DNA from: Acanthaster planci
Lineage: Eukaryota; Echinodermata; Asteroidea; Valvatida; Acanthasteridae
DNA: 64,000 bases
Direction of reading: 5' to 3'
Assembly (NCBI RefSeq): GCF_001949145.1
Contig: NW_019091417.1
Location: 340,463 to 404,462, forward strand
Under the pieces are notes generated by a model, which saw nothing but the letters and a program-made list of their open reading frames with translations, ran no database searches and was not told the DNA's origin. Both the position numbers and the translations under genes were made by a program. Below are positions 34,259 through 49,200 of this stretch, in pieces (position 1 is the first letter of the stretch; each line of letters opens with the position of its first letter).

Positions 34259-37200
34259 TCCAAATTGGTACTTCTTGAAATCCCAAGTGAGTATTTTCTC
34301 TCGAAGAGCGCTACAAATTTACCGCTTTAGCTTTGTAACGTTGACTGAGAGAACAATGACTATTCTGAGTCAAGGATGCGTGGGAGTACGTTGTGTATAA
34401 GCCCTGATCTGCTCAAGTGGATTGTATTTTCGCCGTCTAAAATAAAGACATCGGATTGGAGTCGAAAAAGACACTACTTGCAAAAGATGTGGTGACAATG
34501 AGACATCTGCATGTACTCTCTCTGTCCTTACAGCAAACATACATTTTACTCATTACTTAATTTTATTGCAACATATCCTGACAGGTACTGCACCAGGGTT
34601 TAAGTATGTAAAAGAATAAATTACCAAACAGCACGACTTCACATGATGCCAAATCAGTGAAACCATAAAATATATAAAAGCATTGGTTGGGTCATAAATG
34701 GAAATCGATGATGAGTTTGAAGAGTCGCATATATAGTTTGAGACCAAACTATCTGCAGTCACCAACGGCCAATATTAACAAACAGCTTGGCAACATTTCA
34801 AACAATTCATGGCAACATTCAAACAGAATTAATCGTGTGCCACTGAGGCGTATTTTCTGCCCCGCCCTAACACTTTTTTTGAAAATCGAGCATTTGGCTG
34901 CCCTCCTAATCCCTTCTAAAGAAAGTGACAAACAACGCTCTCTGCAGTAGTTGGTATAGAGGATCTGTGGGCGGTTCAAGCCCCCCTGAAGTGCTAATTT
35001 ATTGGTTACATGAAATATGGAGAGATGAGTAAAAAATGGTGTACAGTTCTGAACTGTGGTCTCAAAATGTTGCAGATCACCGGTGCATCTTAATGGCTCA
35101 AGACCTATGGAAACAACCTTTTCTACTGCAAATGTGGCGACCCTCTGCTCTCAAATTCAACCCTTTCAAGAAAGGAAGGTCCACTTCTATGTAATTTTCT
35201 CCAACTTTCGGATACGCTCTGTCGCTGATAGCAAAGTATATAGCTGCAGACTCAACCGCCTAAACCCAACATTACGCTAGATCACGTTTGTAACTTGACC
35301 TTTGGGTTATCTCTCCTCAAAACTATAGGTTTTCAAGCACAAAGGCAAGAGAAACCTGTTTTCCCACCAAAGATGGTCCTCTAGTTGCTATGGTGCACTA
35401 ATATTTACCTTGGCAAAAACAAGTTGCAAAATGGTTTGAAAACCTAGATTTAGTGACATCACGAAATAGAGGAGACGCTATAGGTTTACGTCTTTTAACT
35501 TTATCGTGGTTCGCATCTTCTTGTGTCCGATCAATAACCATGAAATCTGATATCTAATAAGCCACAGTAACTTATAGAAAGTGCTTTTATTTGCCAGGTT
35601 ACTATGGTAACAGACCGGTGAACAGATATTTGTTCTAATATCAGATGATGTCTACTGCGGGATATTCGAGTAGCCGCCCACTATTTAGAATTCGTACTGT
35701 CTATGCAGGCGATTTATCTGATCTCGTTTACTTTTCCGTTTCATTTTGTCTGTTCATTTTGTCGACAAAATCTGGGGTTACCTATCAATAATGAACAAAG
35801 GAAATGAGTACATTATTTGCAAAGTTACTACACAAGAGACCCAAAAGTAATGGCATAACAAAACGGCTGCATGCAAACAAAATGGCCTGAGTAGATTACC
35901 TTGGTTGTGAAAAGTAGTACGAACGCAGCCATGTTTGAATGTCATTATTTGGCGCCTAATAAAGTTTGCAGCATCAAGTAGAATGTTTTCATTACTACTG
36001 AATATCAAGCTCCATTATCGAATCCCTGTGGGGCTAACATGTTCAGCCAGGAGTATCTTTCCCATTAATAATCATTATATGAAATACTGATGTTAGACGG
36101 GATCGTATTTTGAAACACTACACGCCATTGGTCAAATAATTATCCTATTTGTAAATCTTGTACTTATAATACGTCAAAGACACAAATAGCGTTAGCAAAC
36201 AGGTTGACCGTGCGGACGGGATTGCCCTCATCGAAATGTAAATCAGCAACCCGTATATGTAACGTAAATCGTGATGGCGTAAGAGGTGTAACTGTTTGTC
36301 TCTGCGTGCTCAATATCTCTGAACTAAATGTTTTGCAATTTTGGGAATGCACTGACACCAAAACAGCCATTTCCAGTTGAAATTTGCCAGACTGTAGTGT
36401 ATATACATCAACTGTTTGCGATGGACTGTTACTTAAGATGCGGCAAAATGGAAGCAAGAGAGCGATGAAAATCGAAGAAGACGGCTACCCAACAGTGTAA
36501 TCAGTGAGTTGGCTCTCAGAGATATTTAAATGAAGCCTGACAGATCGATAGGTGTGGACTGCATCTGACTATGCCTGACTGATACACAAGGTTGCAGAAG
36601 GACCGCTTTAAAGGCTGACTGCAAGGTAAACGGAGAGTGCCGATCTGTGGTCTTTGATCTATTTTCAGGATTGCTTGGGGCTGAAAAGGAATGTGCTTGG
36701 CGGTGATGATTCATTTGAAGTATGGGCCTACTGGTAATGCACTTTTAGTTTGGAAATGTCCCAGAAACACTCTCATATATAGGAGGCCTACAATTCGATG
36801 GATCTAAAAGATTCAAAATAATGCCCTTATATGCTTCCATGAGTGGCATGCAAACTACATATTTTATGAAGCGTTATGGCCACTTTTACAATATCATAGT
36901 ATTTCAAACACTATGTAAAGGCCCATAGATTTTGCTATTAGTTTTGAGGCGGGTACCAACATAATGCACAAGTTAACGTCCAATGTGCTAACCCATCGAA
37001 ACTGAAGTATATCAAGGGGGGGGGGGCTGAGGCCAGGCTGCCCCCGCAGGAGAACTATCGCAATTTATTATTTTTTCAACCCCAAATGAAAATGAGGAAA
37101 CTTTCTTTTTTAGGGGAGAGGGTAGCGATTCTTTTATGGTGAATAACTGGACAATAATTTTAGAAAAATGCTTATTTTGCCCTATAGAACTCATTATCTG

Positions 37201-40200
37201 GATGTGCCACTAATCTAAATCACGTCATAAAATACTGATGAAATAGGGTAATTGGTAAAAACTCGTCACAAGGTGTATTGGTTTGACTAACATCAAAATG
37301 AATAACAAAATAGGTTATTAATAACTGACATCAATATCTCTAATTAAGTTTAAAACCTTGTAATGAAGTGGCATTGCAAATACACACGCCAACATTCTGT
37401 CATTGTGTCTTTTAAATGTTTGCACTGGGTTTTACTTTGACCCCTGCGTTAAGATATCAATATTACTGACTTGCACTTTTTCTAATTTGAAAAATGAAAG
37501 TTGGTTCATTTTGGTTTTCACTTTTCCTGTCAAAATCGACAGCAGTACTTATAATCCGTGCCTACTTCTCCAAGTATCTTCTCATTCCTGAATGATTCTT
37601 GGAGCTGTTGGGGAAAAAGTTGAACACAGGCTGACGCCATAACGGCTGCAACATATCGACTGGTCGGGTGATTCCTCGAAGACCGTTAGTACTGAACGGC
37701 ATCAGGATTGGCCTCGGTTCTTTAATCAGCGAGGGTGGGTTCCACTAATAGCGCTATCACTCCCAAGATGAGACAAATTGGATGGATGTTCATCGCATCT
37801 AGACCAAACAAACACGACCGCTCAATTTCATTACCTAGACTGGTGACTGTGTGAGAACTAATCAAGCCTGCCCGGCAACGATGACCACCTCATAATACTG
37901 TTGATCGCTTCCCAAATGGTTAAATGACTAAGATGAGTCTAACACTTTGATTAAAATCCAGGGCTGGCAGAGTTCGTCTCATATTGAATTGTTCAGATTA
38001 CAGCTCATGGGGTAAACTCAAAATCAATCAATATCATGTGTAGTAAAACATCAATAATGTGTAACTCAGGGAATCAAAATAATGAGGGTAAACAAGACTA
38101 CCACTAGGATTCTAAGGATAAAAAAATTAATACTTAATGCAAATTATGTTTGAAAGACGTATTATTCAGACACTAAGTACTGACTTTGGCATGTAGGACA
38201 TCGTAACTGAGGAACTCGAACTTTGCTAACCACAATGATTCAAATCTGGACAGGAAAGAGCTGGATGTAATTAACATGCAGTAACTAGAGATATTTTCAT
38301 TTTTCTTTTTACATCTGGGCATGCATTCTGCACTTTTTTGTATCATTTCACCGTACTAGCAAAACAGAAACTGAAACGGTTCACTGTTTACAGCTAGAAG
38401 TAATCTGAGCCATCTCAGGCTGTACTGGTGGAAGTCACAAAATCCCTCACAGTTGGCCCCAACATCCTTCAATTCCCAGAAAATGAACACCTGCGTTCAT
38501 AGGGTACCTTAGACCATTTGTATTTGGCTCGTTGTCCATATTTGTCAAATGCAGAGAATGCACATGAAGTGTAGATTTTTGCGTCTCAGATACATGACAA
38601 TCTGCCTTAGTATAAATGCTTTTCAGGCAGTGCGTTTTGCAGTGGGAGCACAGATGCACAACCTCGAGTGGGTCTTAGTGTTATACCCGTGCCTTACACT
38701 ATCAGTCAACCACATGTACCTATCGACGGCCCAAAAAGCATATTCTTTCCAGACTCGCCGACGTCTGCGTTGAAGACACCCAGACAACCATCTTATCATC
38801 CTCTCATATCAGCGTCAATAGTTCCAAAGTCCCTGCTACACTTACCACTCCAATAACATTTCCTGCTTATTGTTTTAATTCCAGACACCGCGGCTGAATT
38901 GGCCGATCGTTTGTGTGTAAATGTCGTTAAAATCGGCTATTTATTACCTCCTGTATTACGCTTAGGGAATGACCGATGGCTTTTAATTGTCGCACTGGGT
39001 TCAGGAATATCATGCGTCTTGATGTACATAGTCTACACTTGATGTTCATGGTTCCTTATTATACGAACTGAAAGCTTGCAATTTGAATCGAACAGCTGGG
39101 AAAACTGTCCAAAGGTTTGCCATAGAAATTTCTTTGTAGGTTTACATTTGCTGTGAGTGTCTCCGTAGACTTACACCAGACTTACTTCAAAGAGACGAGC
39201 ATAGAGAGGATGTTGCTGTATGGGCATACTGAATTGCTTTCCAAGTCACTGTGGCATGAATCTTATATATAATATATAATGTAAACATTTGGTTCAAGTA
39301 AATTAGTTCAACAGTTTAAAACTATAGATTTCTGAATAGAAAAAGGGAGAAAAAGACACGATTATTATCTTTTTTTTGAAAATTCCAGATACTTTATAAA
39401 GACATTCGGGATGACAACTGTGATTTTTACGATGCAGGCGAGATTTGTTAACATTTCCCAAAACATGTTACTCTGAAAGGTATTGGCATCTTTCAATACA
39501 AAGTGATGTAAAGATCCATTAAAACAGCACCAAAGGCAGTACTTAACGCCAACTAGGCTATACGTAAAGCTGCAGTCATGCTTACTGCTCGTCTGTCATC
39601 TTCAATTTCAACCATACCGTCTATTTTTCACCAAGAAACCAAAAAGATCATTTAAACACCTTAAACCCCGCAAGCAAACTTATTAAGAAACACCCCAGAA
39701 CCTATCAGAGGGATATCATGCGTATAACAAAATATGACAGGCACACAAAGTGCCTTATGTTGAAGAATTGAGAAGAACCGTCTTTGCAAACTAAAAGAGA
39801 ATAAGACAAGATAAAACATGGAGGAATGCAAGTCCCATTCTGCCATGGTAGAAGGAAAAGCAGTGGGTATATCACGAGGTAAAGCACGTTTTAATCTCAA
39901 ATTTCTCGGTAAATAAACTCTGGATTTCTGGCGGGTCTGCAACATCGTCTCGTCTATCACGCGGGGCTGGCGACTGCAGGCGGTGTTATGAATGCGGCGG
40001 TGTTACGACAGAGACCGAGAGAGCATTCAGGCGCAAATCCGAGGCGGTGATTTCCAAGACTGCAGCGGATATGTCGGAAGGATACGCTCGCGGCTTAACG
40101 GCTAGCATTCCTCTACATCTTATGTGCCGCAAACCCGATGTAATTACGTGTGCGGGTATTGTAACAGCATTACAGCCGACGGGACCCCAGCTAGAACTTC

Positions 40201-43200
40201 AAGGGGTATAACTGATGCGAGTTTATTAGATTGACACTCTCGGAATTACACGACAACAAACTCCATGGGCCGACTGAGACTCGTATGGCCACCAGGCCAG
40301 AAGTAGTAATCAAACGGTGGCCATTCGTAATTGCGTGCGTTTAAAGACACCGCCAGACCGGTAGATTCAGCCTAGACATAATAAGGATACAATAGTTGAT
40401 TCGGTGCGAAACACCAGGTGAAACAATTTCAGAAAAGAAACACGTTTCATCGGGTCACATGGGTCACTGAATTCTGTGAAACATATATAGGCTTACTAAA
40501 ACACTATTCTTTACTCATGTTCTCGATTCAGCAACTCAAGGTTTTTATTTTTTTATTTCGTTTGCTGAGAGGACGGAATCAAATTTAATGATGGAAAAGT
40601 CTGCAAAGAAGTAATCGTGCCAACTTATGATTTTGATTTAATGCCTGTCGCCAAAAATATGTTAAAAATACTACATGCATAAGGTTGCCTGTAAGAATAA
40701 CAACATAGATCGGACGAATTGCGTCAGTTTGGCGCCACGTGTATTAATAATGTATTTCAATCAATACTTTGCAATTTGTTACTTCTGAGTTCACTACGTT
40801 ACCTGTTGTCCACACCAGTACTGCCCAATATTAGCTCACCATAAGAGAAACACTCAAGTTGCTTTTAGTCCCTTTAAAACAGAGGCAAAGCTGAGTTCTA
40901 CGCCCGGTGAGCCTTGCAAGCACTAATCCAGGGCAGAGCACACTGTTACGAATAATGGGGTAGGAATATAGTGATAGTGTATGTACAACAATACCATCAA
41001 TAACGCTTGGCCGAAACAGGTTGGGATCAAGAACGTTTTGGACACGTACGGGAGGGCCCATTTTTCGTCGTCCTTAAGTTAGAAAGGGGAAAGGTCTTTT
41101 TTTCTAGTGCCGGGTTGTGAAGAGTACTGTTTATGTTTTCAGTTAGGCCGACTTAGAAACAGTTAACAAGATCAAAAGAAGATGTAACTGGGGGGAATAC
41201 TCAGAAGAGAGGCTTCCAACTGGCCCTCCAATCGGTCACAGGAGGTTGAGTTCAATAATGGGTTACGTACATTGCTGTAGCTATAAACGAGTTTTCTCAT
41301 ACCCGAACTCCAAGTCAAAAAAGGGTGTACGCTCTGTAGTAATCGAGGGAACGGGCTTATCTCTACAAACTCCTGGTATTTGGTGAAGTCAATCATGGCA
41401 GCACCATTAACGTGAATTGTCTGTGTCATATTCCAATCGTGTGATACCACTATCTTTCTCATTATTTTCACGGTTCACACGCTATTCCCAAGCAAATTAG
41501 TCATCTGCACCCTTGCGTAGAAAACGAATTCAAAATCTGGAACTCATGTAGGCACAAGAGCGCTTCTCTTCCATCTTCAGTATGTTTTGACGAGTTTTGT
41601 TTTTTAACCAATACTTCCCTTAGCATTCAAATGAAAGTTGGGTAAACATTCCAACCATACAACACAAGTTACACAACAGTGTGGTAGCCGCTGTGACCAA
41701 TTTACCACATAGTTCCTCCTCTGCTATTCGTACTTGGGTTTTTCTCCTTTGCTATAGATATTACTTCAAGTACATCTTCAAGAAGGTTATTCCAAGAACT
41801 ATCTCCATGGAGATGCATTGTCTAAGATTGACATAACCGTAGGCATGACCTTGTAAAAGGTTCTTAGGGCTGCATCCGAATCTGTTGTCTAGAGCTAGGT
41901 CTAGGTCTTCATTCCATTGGACCTAGCCGTAGCTCTGGGAGTCCGTTTTGGACACGGACTTGGTGCACGAATACTTAGTAATGACAAAATGTATGACAAC
42001 AAATTGACTGCAGCTACCCTTTGTCCAATCCCCACCTTCCTCTTCGAGTACTCTTTTCATATTCTGTGGTTCTCATTTCCGACCGACCCTATTATGGGCT
42101 CCTGATCACGAAAAAAAAAGCTTTTTTCCCCCCACCGACCCTGCTAAAAAGACCTAACCCCCCCCTCAAAAAAAACCGAAGGGAAAGAAATTGAAAGAAA
42201 AAGCCATGAAAACTTACGATTTCGCAAACGACCAACAGCGACGGTCGGCGTTCGCGTGAACATTCGGTATACCGCGCCTTTCCGTGGCCCACTGAGGTTC
42301 GTGCATAGCCCTACACCAGCAACATGGAATTTTTTTTTTAAGGATTTTTTTTTCGACCGACTGACCTTATCTCAAGTGGTAAAAGAAATTAGAACCATAG
42401 AACCATAAGGGCGCCCTTCTCTAAAAGAACAGCTTGACAAACTTTGTTTTGTATATAGTGAATGTGCTACATAAGCCAACTGATAGGGTTTTGTGTGTAA
42501 CGCAATAAGTAAAGACCTAGAGCAATGATTTCCAAACTGTATATTAGGTATTAAATGAAGTGGAATGATTTCATAGTGGATTTAAGGAGTTTTTGCTACG
42601 CGTGAAATATTTCAGTGACATTACTTCGCATGATAATCAGTGACCTCTTGAAATTTGGAGGTATGCGTGGATAACACTTTGTATGGCTCAAGGCTATACA
42701 ACGCGACACGGCCGGATTAAACCGCCTAGCCCTAAAGTATACTACATTATTCATAATTAAATTGAGTTTGGCTACATAAGGACACCCATATGCAGAAGGC
42801 GTCTTGCGACCAAGATTAAACTAATTAATTATCAATATTATTTATAGAACCGTGTGGGTGAGTATCCTACGTTGTACCGAAGTGTCTGGCTCGGTAGCCT
42901 GGTGATGGCACAGACTATGGAAGAACTGTATACTGGGAGAGGGTGAGGCGGACCAGTCAGTTGGAGAGCATAAAACATCTTTTGAAAGATAGAGCATAGC
43001 GTCGATAGTACATGATTCAAAACAATCATACAAACAGAAAAATACAAACATAAATCGAAAATTCATTTCAAAATCCTTAACTCCTTTTAACCGAGCTGTT
43101 TCATTTTTTGCGTTAGGGGCGGATACACAAATTTCTTGGGGGGGAGTCAGGCCCGTCAGAATTCTTTTATGGAATGCATTACACTGTAACAGTGTTACAT

Positions 43201-46200
43201 GTAATAACCCTTACAGAATTTCATTTTCTTAAATTAATACTATAGTTGTTACTTCATTTATTATTATTAAGTGTAATATTTATATTTCAAAAGCTTTGCT
43301 CCAACTTTCCACTGAAATGATAAAGGAAACCTTGCCCTGCAGTTAATAATTGGTTGGACTGCTAAATAATTTAGGTTCAACGAGTCAGATGTGCGAGTTA
43401 ATTAAAATGTGGCTCGGCAGCTCTAATTGCAGTGCAAGATTGTTCATAAGTCAAATTCTTACACTGAAACGAAGACACTTTCGATGCATAAGCAGATTAC
43501 ACCAATAATAAATTTATAGCCCTGAAGGCACGAACTTCTAATTTATGCATACATGTAGGCCTACCATTGCACTATTTATTTTGGCATTTTCAGGTCTTTG
43601 TCAAGAATGTCTTGGATTTATGAATACAATATTGACGTAGCTCAAGGAATGTACGGAATTCCAGCAGATCTGTATCTATTACTTCACTCATCTCTGAAAG
43701 AAAGAATCTAAAAGAAAGGATGAACAGCAGAAGTATTGAATTCATTTCCAAGTGCTTACGCACTATGGAAACGGTCCGAAACACATACATGTAATCTAAA
43801 GACATCGTTCCATAATATTAAAAAAACGTGCGGCATTGAGCAGCACTATGTAGACCAAAGTCTCGTACAGTTGTGAATTGATTTCAACAGGTTGAACACA
43901 ATGTAAACTTAAAACCGACAGCGTGCATGTAAGCATGATTAATTAAAAAGAGTGAAGGTGGTAGGATAGGTAGTGGTCTGTTCAGAACCACACATTCTCA
44001 CAAAAGAGACGTTTCTCGTGGTGCTACCGCAAACCTTTTACTTCAGTTTTTTACACGTTTTTGACAAGAAGAGAAATGAAACCTATAAAAATAGTCTTTA
44101 TCTCTATACAGGAGGTGGACAGGGCCCCTCTCCCCATCCGCCCTGGTACAGACAGTCCTTGAATACGTTGACATTTACTGGTTTTCACAAGATATTCTGC
44201 GAAATGTCTACAGTATCAGAATGCATTCCATTATTTGTTTTAGCTCAACACCTTCATTTTACCTTCATTAAAAAAGCTCTCTAAATTCTACGCAAAACAT
44301 TCCCTCGCCGATATAACACGGTCCATGAACTACACAGAATCATAAAATCACGTCATTTTAAATCAAAGCTTGTTCCGGAAATATCGAACTCAGAGCAAAC
44401 GTGCCAGCAACACAGAACAAAGATGACGCACACCATCGCCAAGAATAAACGGCGTAAAGATCAAGTTTCTCTCTGCTTGCTCTTCGATGGTTGGGACAAG
44501 TATGACGCTCAAAACGAAGGATAAAAATAGATTTCTGGATATTATTATCACCAATGTACATTAATAGAAGAGTTTGCTTCTGATACACTACACTTATTTG
44601 TTATCACGTAAAAATAGACCAACCACTTTCCGAACTTTTCAACTTAAAATAGACGTTTAAAATGGTGGCTTCAGATTTTCTTCTGAATCTCACCGTCTTA
44701 TCATGCCTATGATCGCTAAGCTTTCGACACGTCCATGTTTGTTATTTCCACTAGCGGATGTTGTTACAGCTGAACAGGCGATGGAATCAGACAATTTCAA
44801 ACTTTTTTTATGATTTATACGAAGACTTGGACACATTGCTTTGGCGTTTTGTAACTGTGACATCTTGCTGACACCGAGAACCCGTTTAGAATTGAGAGTT
44901 CTCGGTATGAGCGCGTAGGAGTGCTGCGCTACAACGGAGTGTCACACACCGGCGTTATTTGTACTCGCTTCCAAGTCCTTTGCACTGACAAATTCACAGG
45001 TAGTTGCTTGCTCAAGCTCTCAAAAGTTGCTCTCTCTCTCTCTTAAGGAATAATAACACTGAGACTCAGACACAATCTTATGAAGTTTGACTGCAGCTTT
45101 ATCGTGGCAGGGATATTTTGTGGATTTGAATTTACTTAGTCAAAGATACATTTAAGATGAAAGCATATTTCCTATATCTTAGCTATAGGCCTATGTGGTC
45201 TTTACATTCTAATAAACATTGAGTTATTTAAAACCGCATTTCCTGTTTAAATAAAGTTTCCTTAGAAGAACTTATAAAAGACTGCATTTCATTTAAAAGC
45301 TAGGGGCCTACTATATTTAAAATTTACGACTTTGCTACCGGCAACAGTTGCAATATTGCACCATGTAGTTATTGTATAATTTACAAGAAGCTAATGGGGA
45401 AATTGAAGCTGCACTGTTAAATGACAATCATCCAGAGTTTGACGTCATCATGCGGTAATCAAGTCAGGTCAGCGTCTTGTTAGGTGAACCAAGTTGAAGT
45501 TTGATTGGTGAGGTTTGTGTGGATGGGCAGGTGCCTCACAATGATTGCCCCCGTCGGCCTAGATGAAACATCAATTATAAGCCAGTCGTTATTCCAGTCT
45601 ACTACCCCAGGGCTGTCAAGCTATTCATGTCGGTGGTTGCTGTTGCAGGCACAGGAGGGCTTCAGTTGGCAGTACTCGCAATTGGCTCGGACATTTGTTC
45701 CAGTAGCTTGTATTTGCAATCCCTAAAAAACCGAGTGTGTGCTAGCATGCCTCCTGGCCGAAATTTATTAAGCAGACACATTGCAGTATCCCAATGTAAG
45801 GGATGTGTCGTGCTGTCAAAAGCGCCCACGCAAAGAAAAAAAAAACAGTTTAGTTGGGGTCTGTACACTTCTTGTTACAAAGAATGGCCGTATATCGTTA
45901 AACAACATCATCTCCTGCACCCGACACGGTCTCATTGGGTGATGGGGCTGAATCAAGATTGCTTTCTGTTGTTGTATGGGGTCTTTTCCCTTTTTAATCT
46001 AGACAATGATAATGTATTCTCTGTGATTTTCTTGAAAAACAGTAAAAGGTATTAACTTGAAAATTGGGCACGAATAACAACCAGTAATCCCCAAGAAGTG
46101 CAGGTGTGATGCCGAGATGACTCATCGGGTGTTAATTTAAAGGTGATTCCTGTTCAGAAATAATCAAATTCTTTCAGTTCAGTAACTTATGAAATAAAGC

Positions 46201-49200
46201 TCAAAGTTTAGAATTAGGGATCTGCGTATACATCTTATTTTTTTTAAATAAAGTTGTCTGACCTGTACTTCCAGAATTACCTGCACGTCACAGGTCAGAT
46301 AAATCGTGAATACTTCCAAAACCTGAAAGACCTTAGTATCTTCCAGAAGGCACAATGGGGTGAAAAGGAAATTTAGTACAAACTAAACCTTAATCCGGAA
46401 TATTGACAAAAATCTATACAACCATTACTCTTAATTTATCTTATTACCGAGCTTTCGATAACTGGGTACCTTCGTCAGGGCAAGCAGATTCAGTTCTGAA
46501 AGAACGCAGAAAAATCAAGCGCAGCGTTCTAAGTTCGAAGATAATCACAAAATCTTCAGTCTGTCAGACTTAACGTTTTGGCATTTTTTTGTGTTCCCGT
46601 GCACAAATTGTCAAGCGAATCGATAGCGAAGTCAAGTCAAAGCGAAGCTGCAAATGATTGGTCCAACTCGAAAATGGAAGCATTTTACTACAACCTATCA
46701 AATTAGTTTTTGGAGAGTGGTATGTCGAAAGGAATGCTGATGACATCATCACATGGAAGGCCGTTCTCATCGAACCCTCAAAACATACTATATATTTTAA
46801 AGAATAAGTTGTCAAATCCAATTTCTCGCCACAGTTGACCATTGGCACCATAACTGGACCATATAACAAATTCTTTGGTGACGTTTCACCATGATGACAT
46901 CATCAAACCGAATTTATCGTAAGCAGAGTCTTGAAGGGATCAGTTTTTGTAACCCGTGTATCGCCATCATTCAAAGTCACAGATTTTATTTTCCACATCA
47001 AGCCGCCAACATGAAGTCACGATGCCTTGTATCAAGAGTCTGTGCATTATTACACCGGAAATGGTTTCAATTCTTGAAAAACTTTACTTTGCACTTTTAT
47101 TCCCAAAGAGTTATTTCCTGTCATGTTGCATACATGCATATCAAACGTTCAAAACAAATTTTGAACTTGAACATTCTTTATCGTTGCAGCCTTTTATTTG
47201 TAAATGAATTAACGTACAATTGATTGAAGACTGTCCTTATGAGTAGATCACTAGAGTGTTAAACACTGCAGTGTTTATAAGCAAAAAAGAAACCTTCAAT
47301 TTCCAAATGTTTTCGACGTCGTGTATTTGTTCTTTAAGATTTTCGTTTTACTAATCTTTGCCGGTCCCATGAATCGTCCCATGCCATTTTTGGACAATCT
47401 GGAGATTTTAGTTCATTTACAAGTTAGAGGGATCGTACAAGCTCAACTACTTAAGACACACGAAAGCGCTTTTTAAATGACAGCACAAATTCCCTGATCT
47501 AATAGGCATATCATATTCCATCAGAGAGTTCGATCACATGAAATGGAGACTGAATAACTGTCAGCGAAGTGATTGAATCCCTGCAGGTGTATGACGTGTG
47601 CTGGCTAATCTAAACATTTCAATCCACAAGGATTAAAGTTTTAACTCGATTATATAATTGTACATGATTTCATTAAAACCCTGTATTTTATTATACTATA
47701 GCCTGGCTTTCAGTTGTGACAGAGAAAACGACAGCACCGGAGACAGCAATGCTGTTTGTCATAAAAGGTTGGCAGCACTTTCCATGAATGTTATATAGGA
47801 AGTATGCACTAATACTCCGAAAAATTGCTCATCCATACAATAATCATATATATGCCCGTCTATAGGCCACCCGATGCAGGACTGCGTCAAGCCTTGTCGT
47901 CATCGTTCCATACAGACTGCTATAAGCCAATATTGGATTGGTTGTGCCAAAAAGAGCGCATTAAAGGGGAGGGATGCGTCGTGAAATAAAACGTGCAGAC
48001 TAGCCGCTCGGCCGAATAAAACGTGCGGCATTTCAGAATCCCCACTCAAAAATGGCGAGGTCATCAGCGGGTCATTTCGGATCTGAACCAGGCAGAAACG
48101 GACTGACTGAACTATAGACAGATAATGAACAGCCGTATGCAGGTGTGTGAGTCGTAAGAGGTTGTGAACTCGCTCTCAAAACAACTTCGCGTCAAGTTGT
48201 GATTTCAGCATTTCCCATTAGAGCACTGACGATCCTAAGGAAATAAGTGTCTTCCATATTAATCTGCATTGTTATTAGCTTTCTTCAGCACCGCTAGAGT
48301 CAACATAGAATCCAATATATGTTTCATTAGGCTGCACAATCCCACATAAGAGTTTTTTTCTGCCGGCGAGGGGTTAAGAAGCCTTTTAGTCATCAAAAAA
48401 GAATCGCGTGAGCGTTCTTCAAATCCCCCCAAGTTTATTCTTCTCTCAATTCTTAAAAAAACAAATAAAGGCAAACATACGCTACAAAGCAAAAACAAAG
48501 ACAGTTTTACTTTTAAAAGGGCCAGAATGCTGTAAGTATAAAAAAACCTAAAATCTCCTGAAACATCTCTCAAAATAGAAATAGAAGAACGAAGGATGGA
48601 AACATAAGGTGACAAAGGTGTACTAGATTCATGCAACCCAACCCATCCCAACCCTACCCTACCCAACCCATCCCAACCTAACCCAAACACACGGCACCAT
48701 CCACACCACACCCACCGTGTTACACAACACGATTCTATACAAAATGGACTGTTGTAGTGTTACGGGCCATTAACCTTTGAACTACAGTATGAGGACCAAC
48801 GGGTCTGGTAAGGGAAATGCAGTTAATATTCTTAAGTACTCTTCGAACTAAGAAACTTTGAATTTTAACCTTCATTTAATTAATCAGTTAAAACATTTTA
48901 CTAATCAAATGCTTCGCAAGTGACGTGATATTAAAAAGTTGCATATCACGCTGGAAAGCATCGACCACGTCTCACACTACTGAGAGGAGAAAATCGATTT
49001 TGTCCTTCCTAATTTGCCAAAAATACCTTTAAACTTATGACAATCACAACAGAATTATGTCAATGGTGATTAAATCAAGCATCCAAGACGCGTATCCCTC
49101 CACCAAGTAGACGTAACGAACTACAAAATGTTACAAGTTGAGTCGAATGGCTTGCTGCTGAATCGTGACAGAATTTCGAAGCTCAGTAGGTATGGCAACG

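Noticed and set aside
35900-35932. Minus-strand MAAFVLLFTTK frame ending at a donor-like GTAATC
   Set aside because: Only 33 bases and no partner exon; expected by chance in this much sequence.
42030-42370. Possible repeat with CGACCGACCCT-like motifs and homopolymer runs
   Set aside because: Similar text appears near 16420, but I could not define ends, inverted repeats or a duplication.
45627-46055. 142-codon open frame on the plus strand
   Set aside because: Length is notable for the window, but composition changes along it, no family or domain is seen, and an A-run interrupts it. Treated as chance.
46570-47223. Open frames on both strands near 46.6-47.2 kb
   Set aside because: Overlapping frames on opposite strands without motifs; repeated TGACATCATCA is too short to interpret.
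48259-48711. 150-codon open frame on the minus strand
   Set aside because: Its first part is the translation of a simple CCCAA/CCCAT/CCCTA repeat (Gly/Trp/Leu-rich) and the rest has no motif or splice context.
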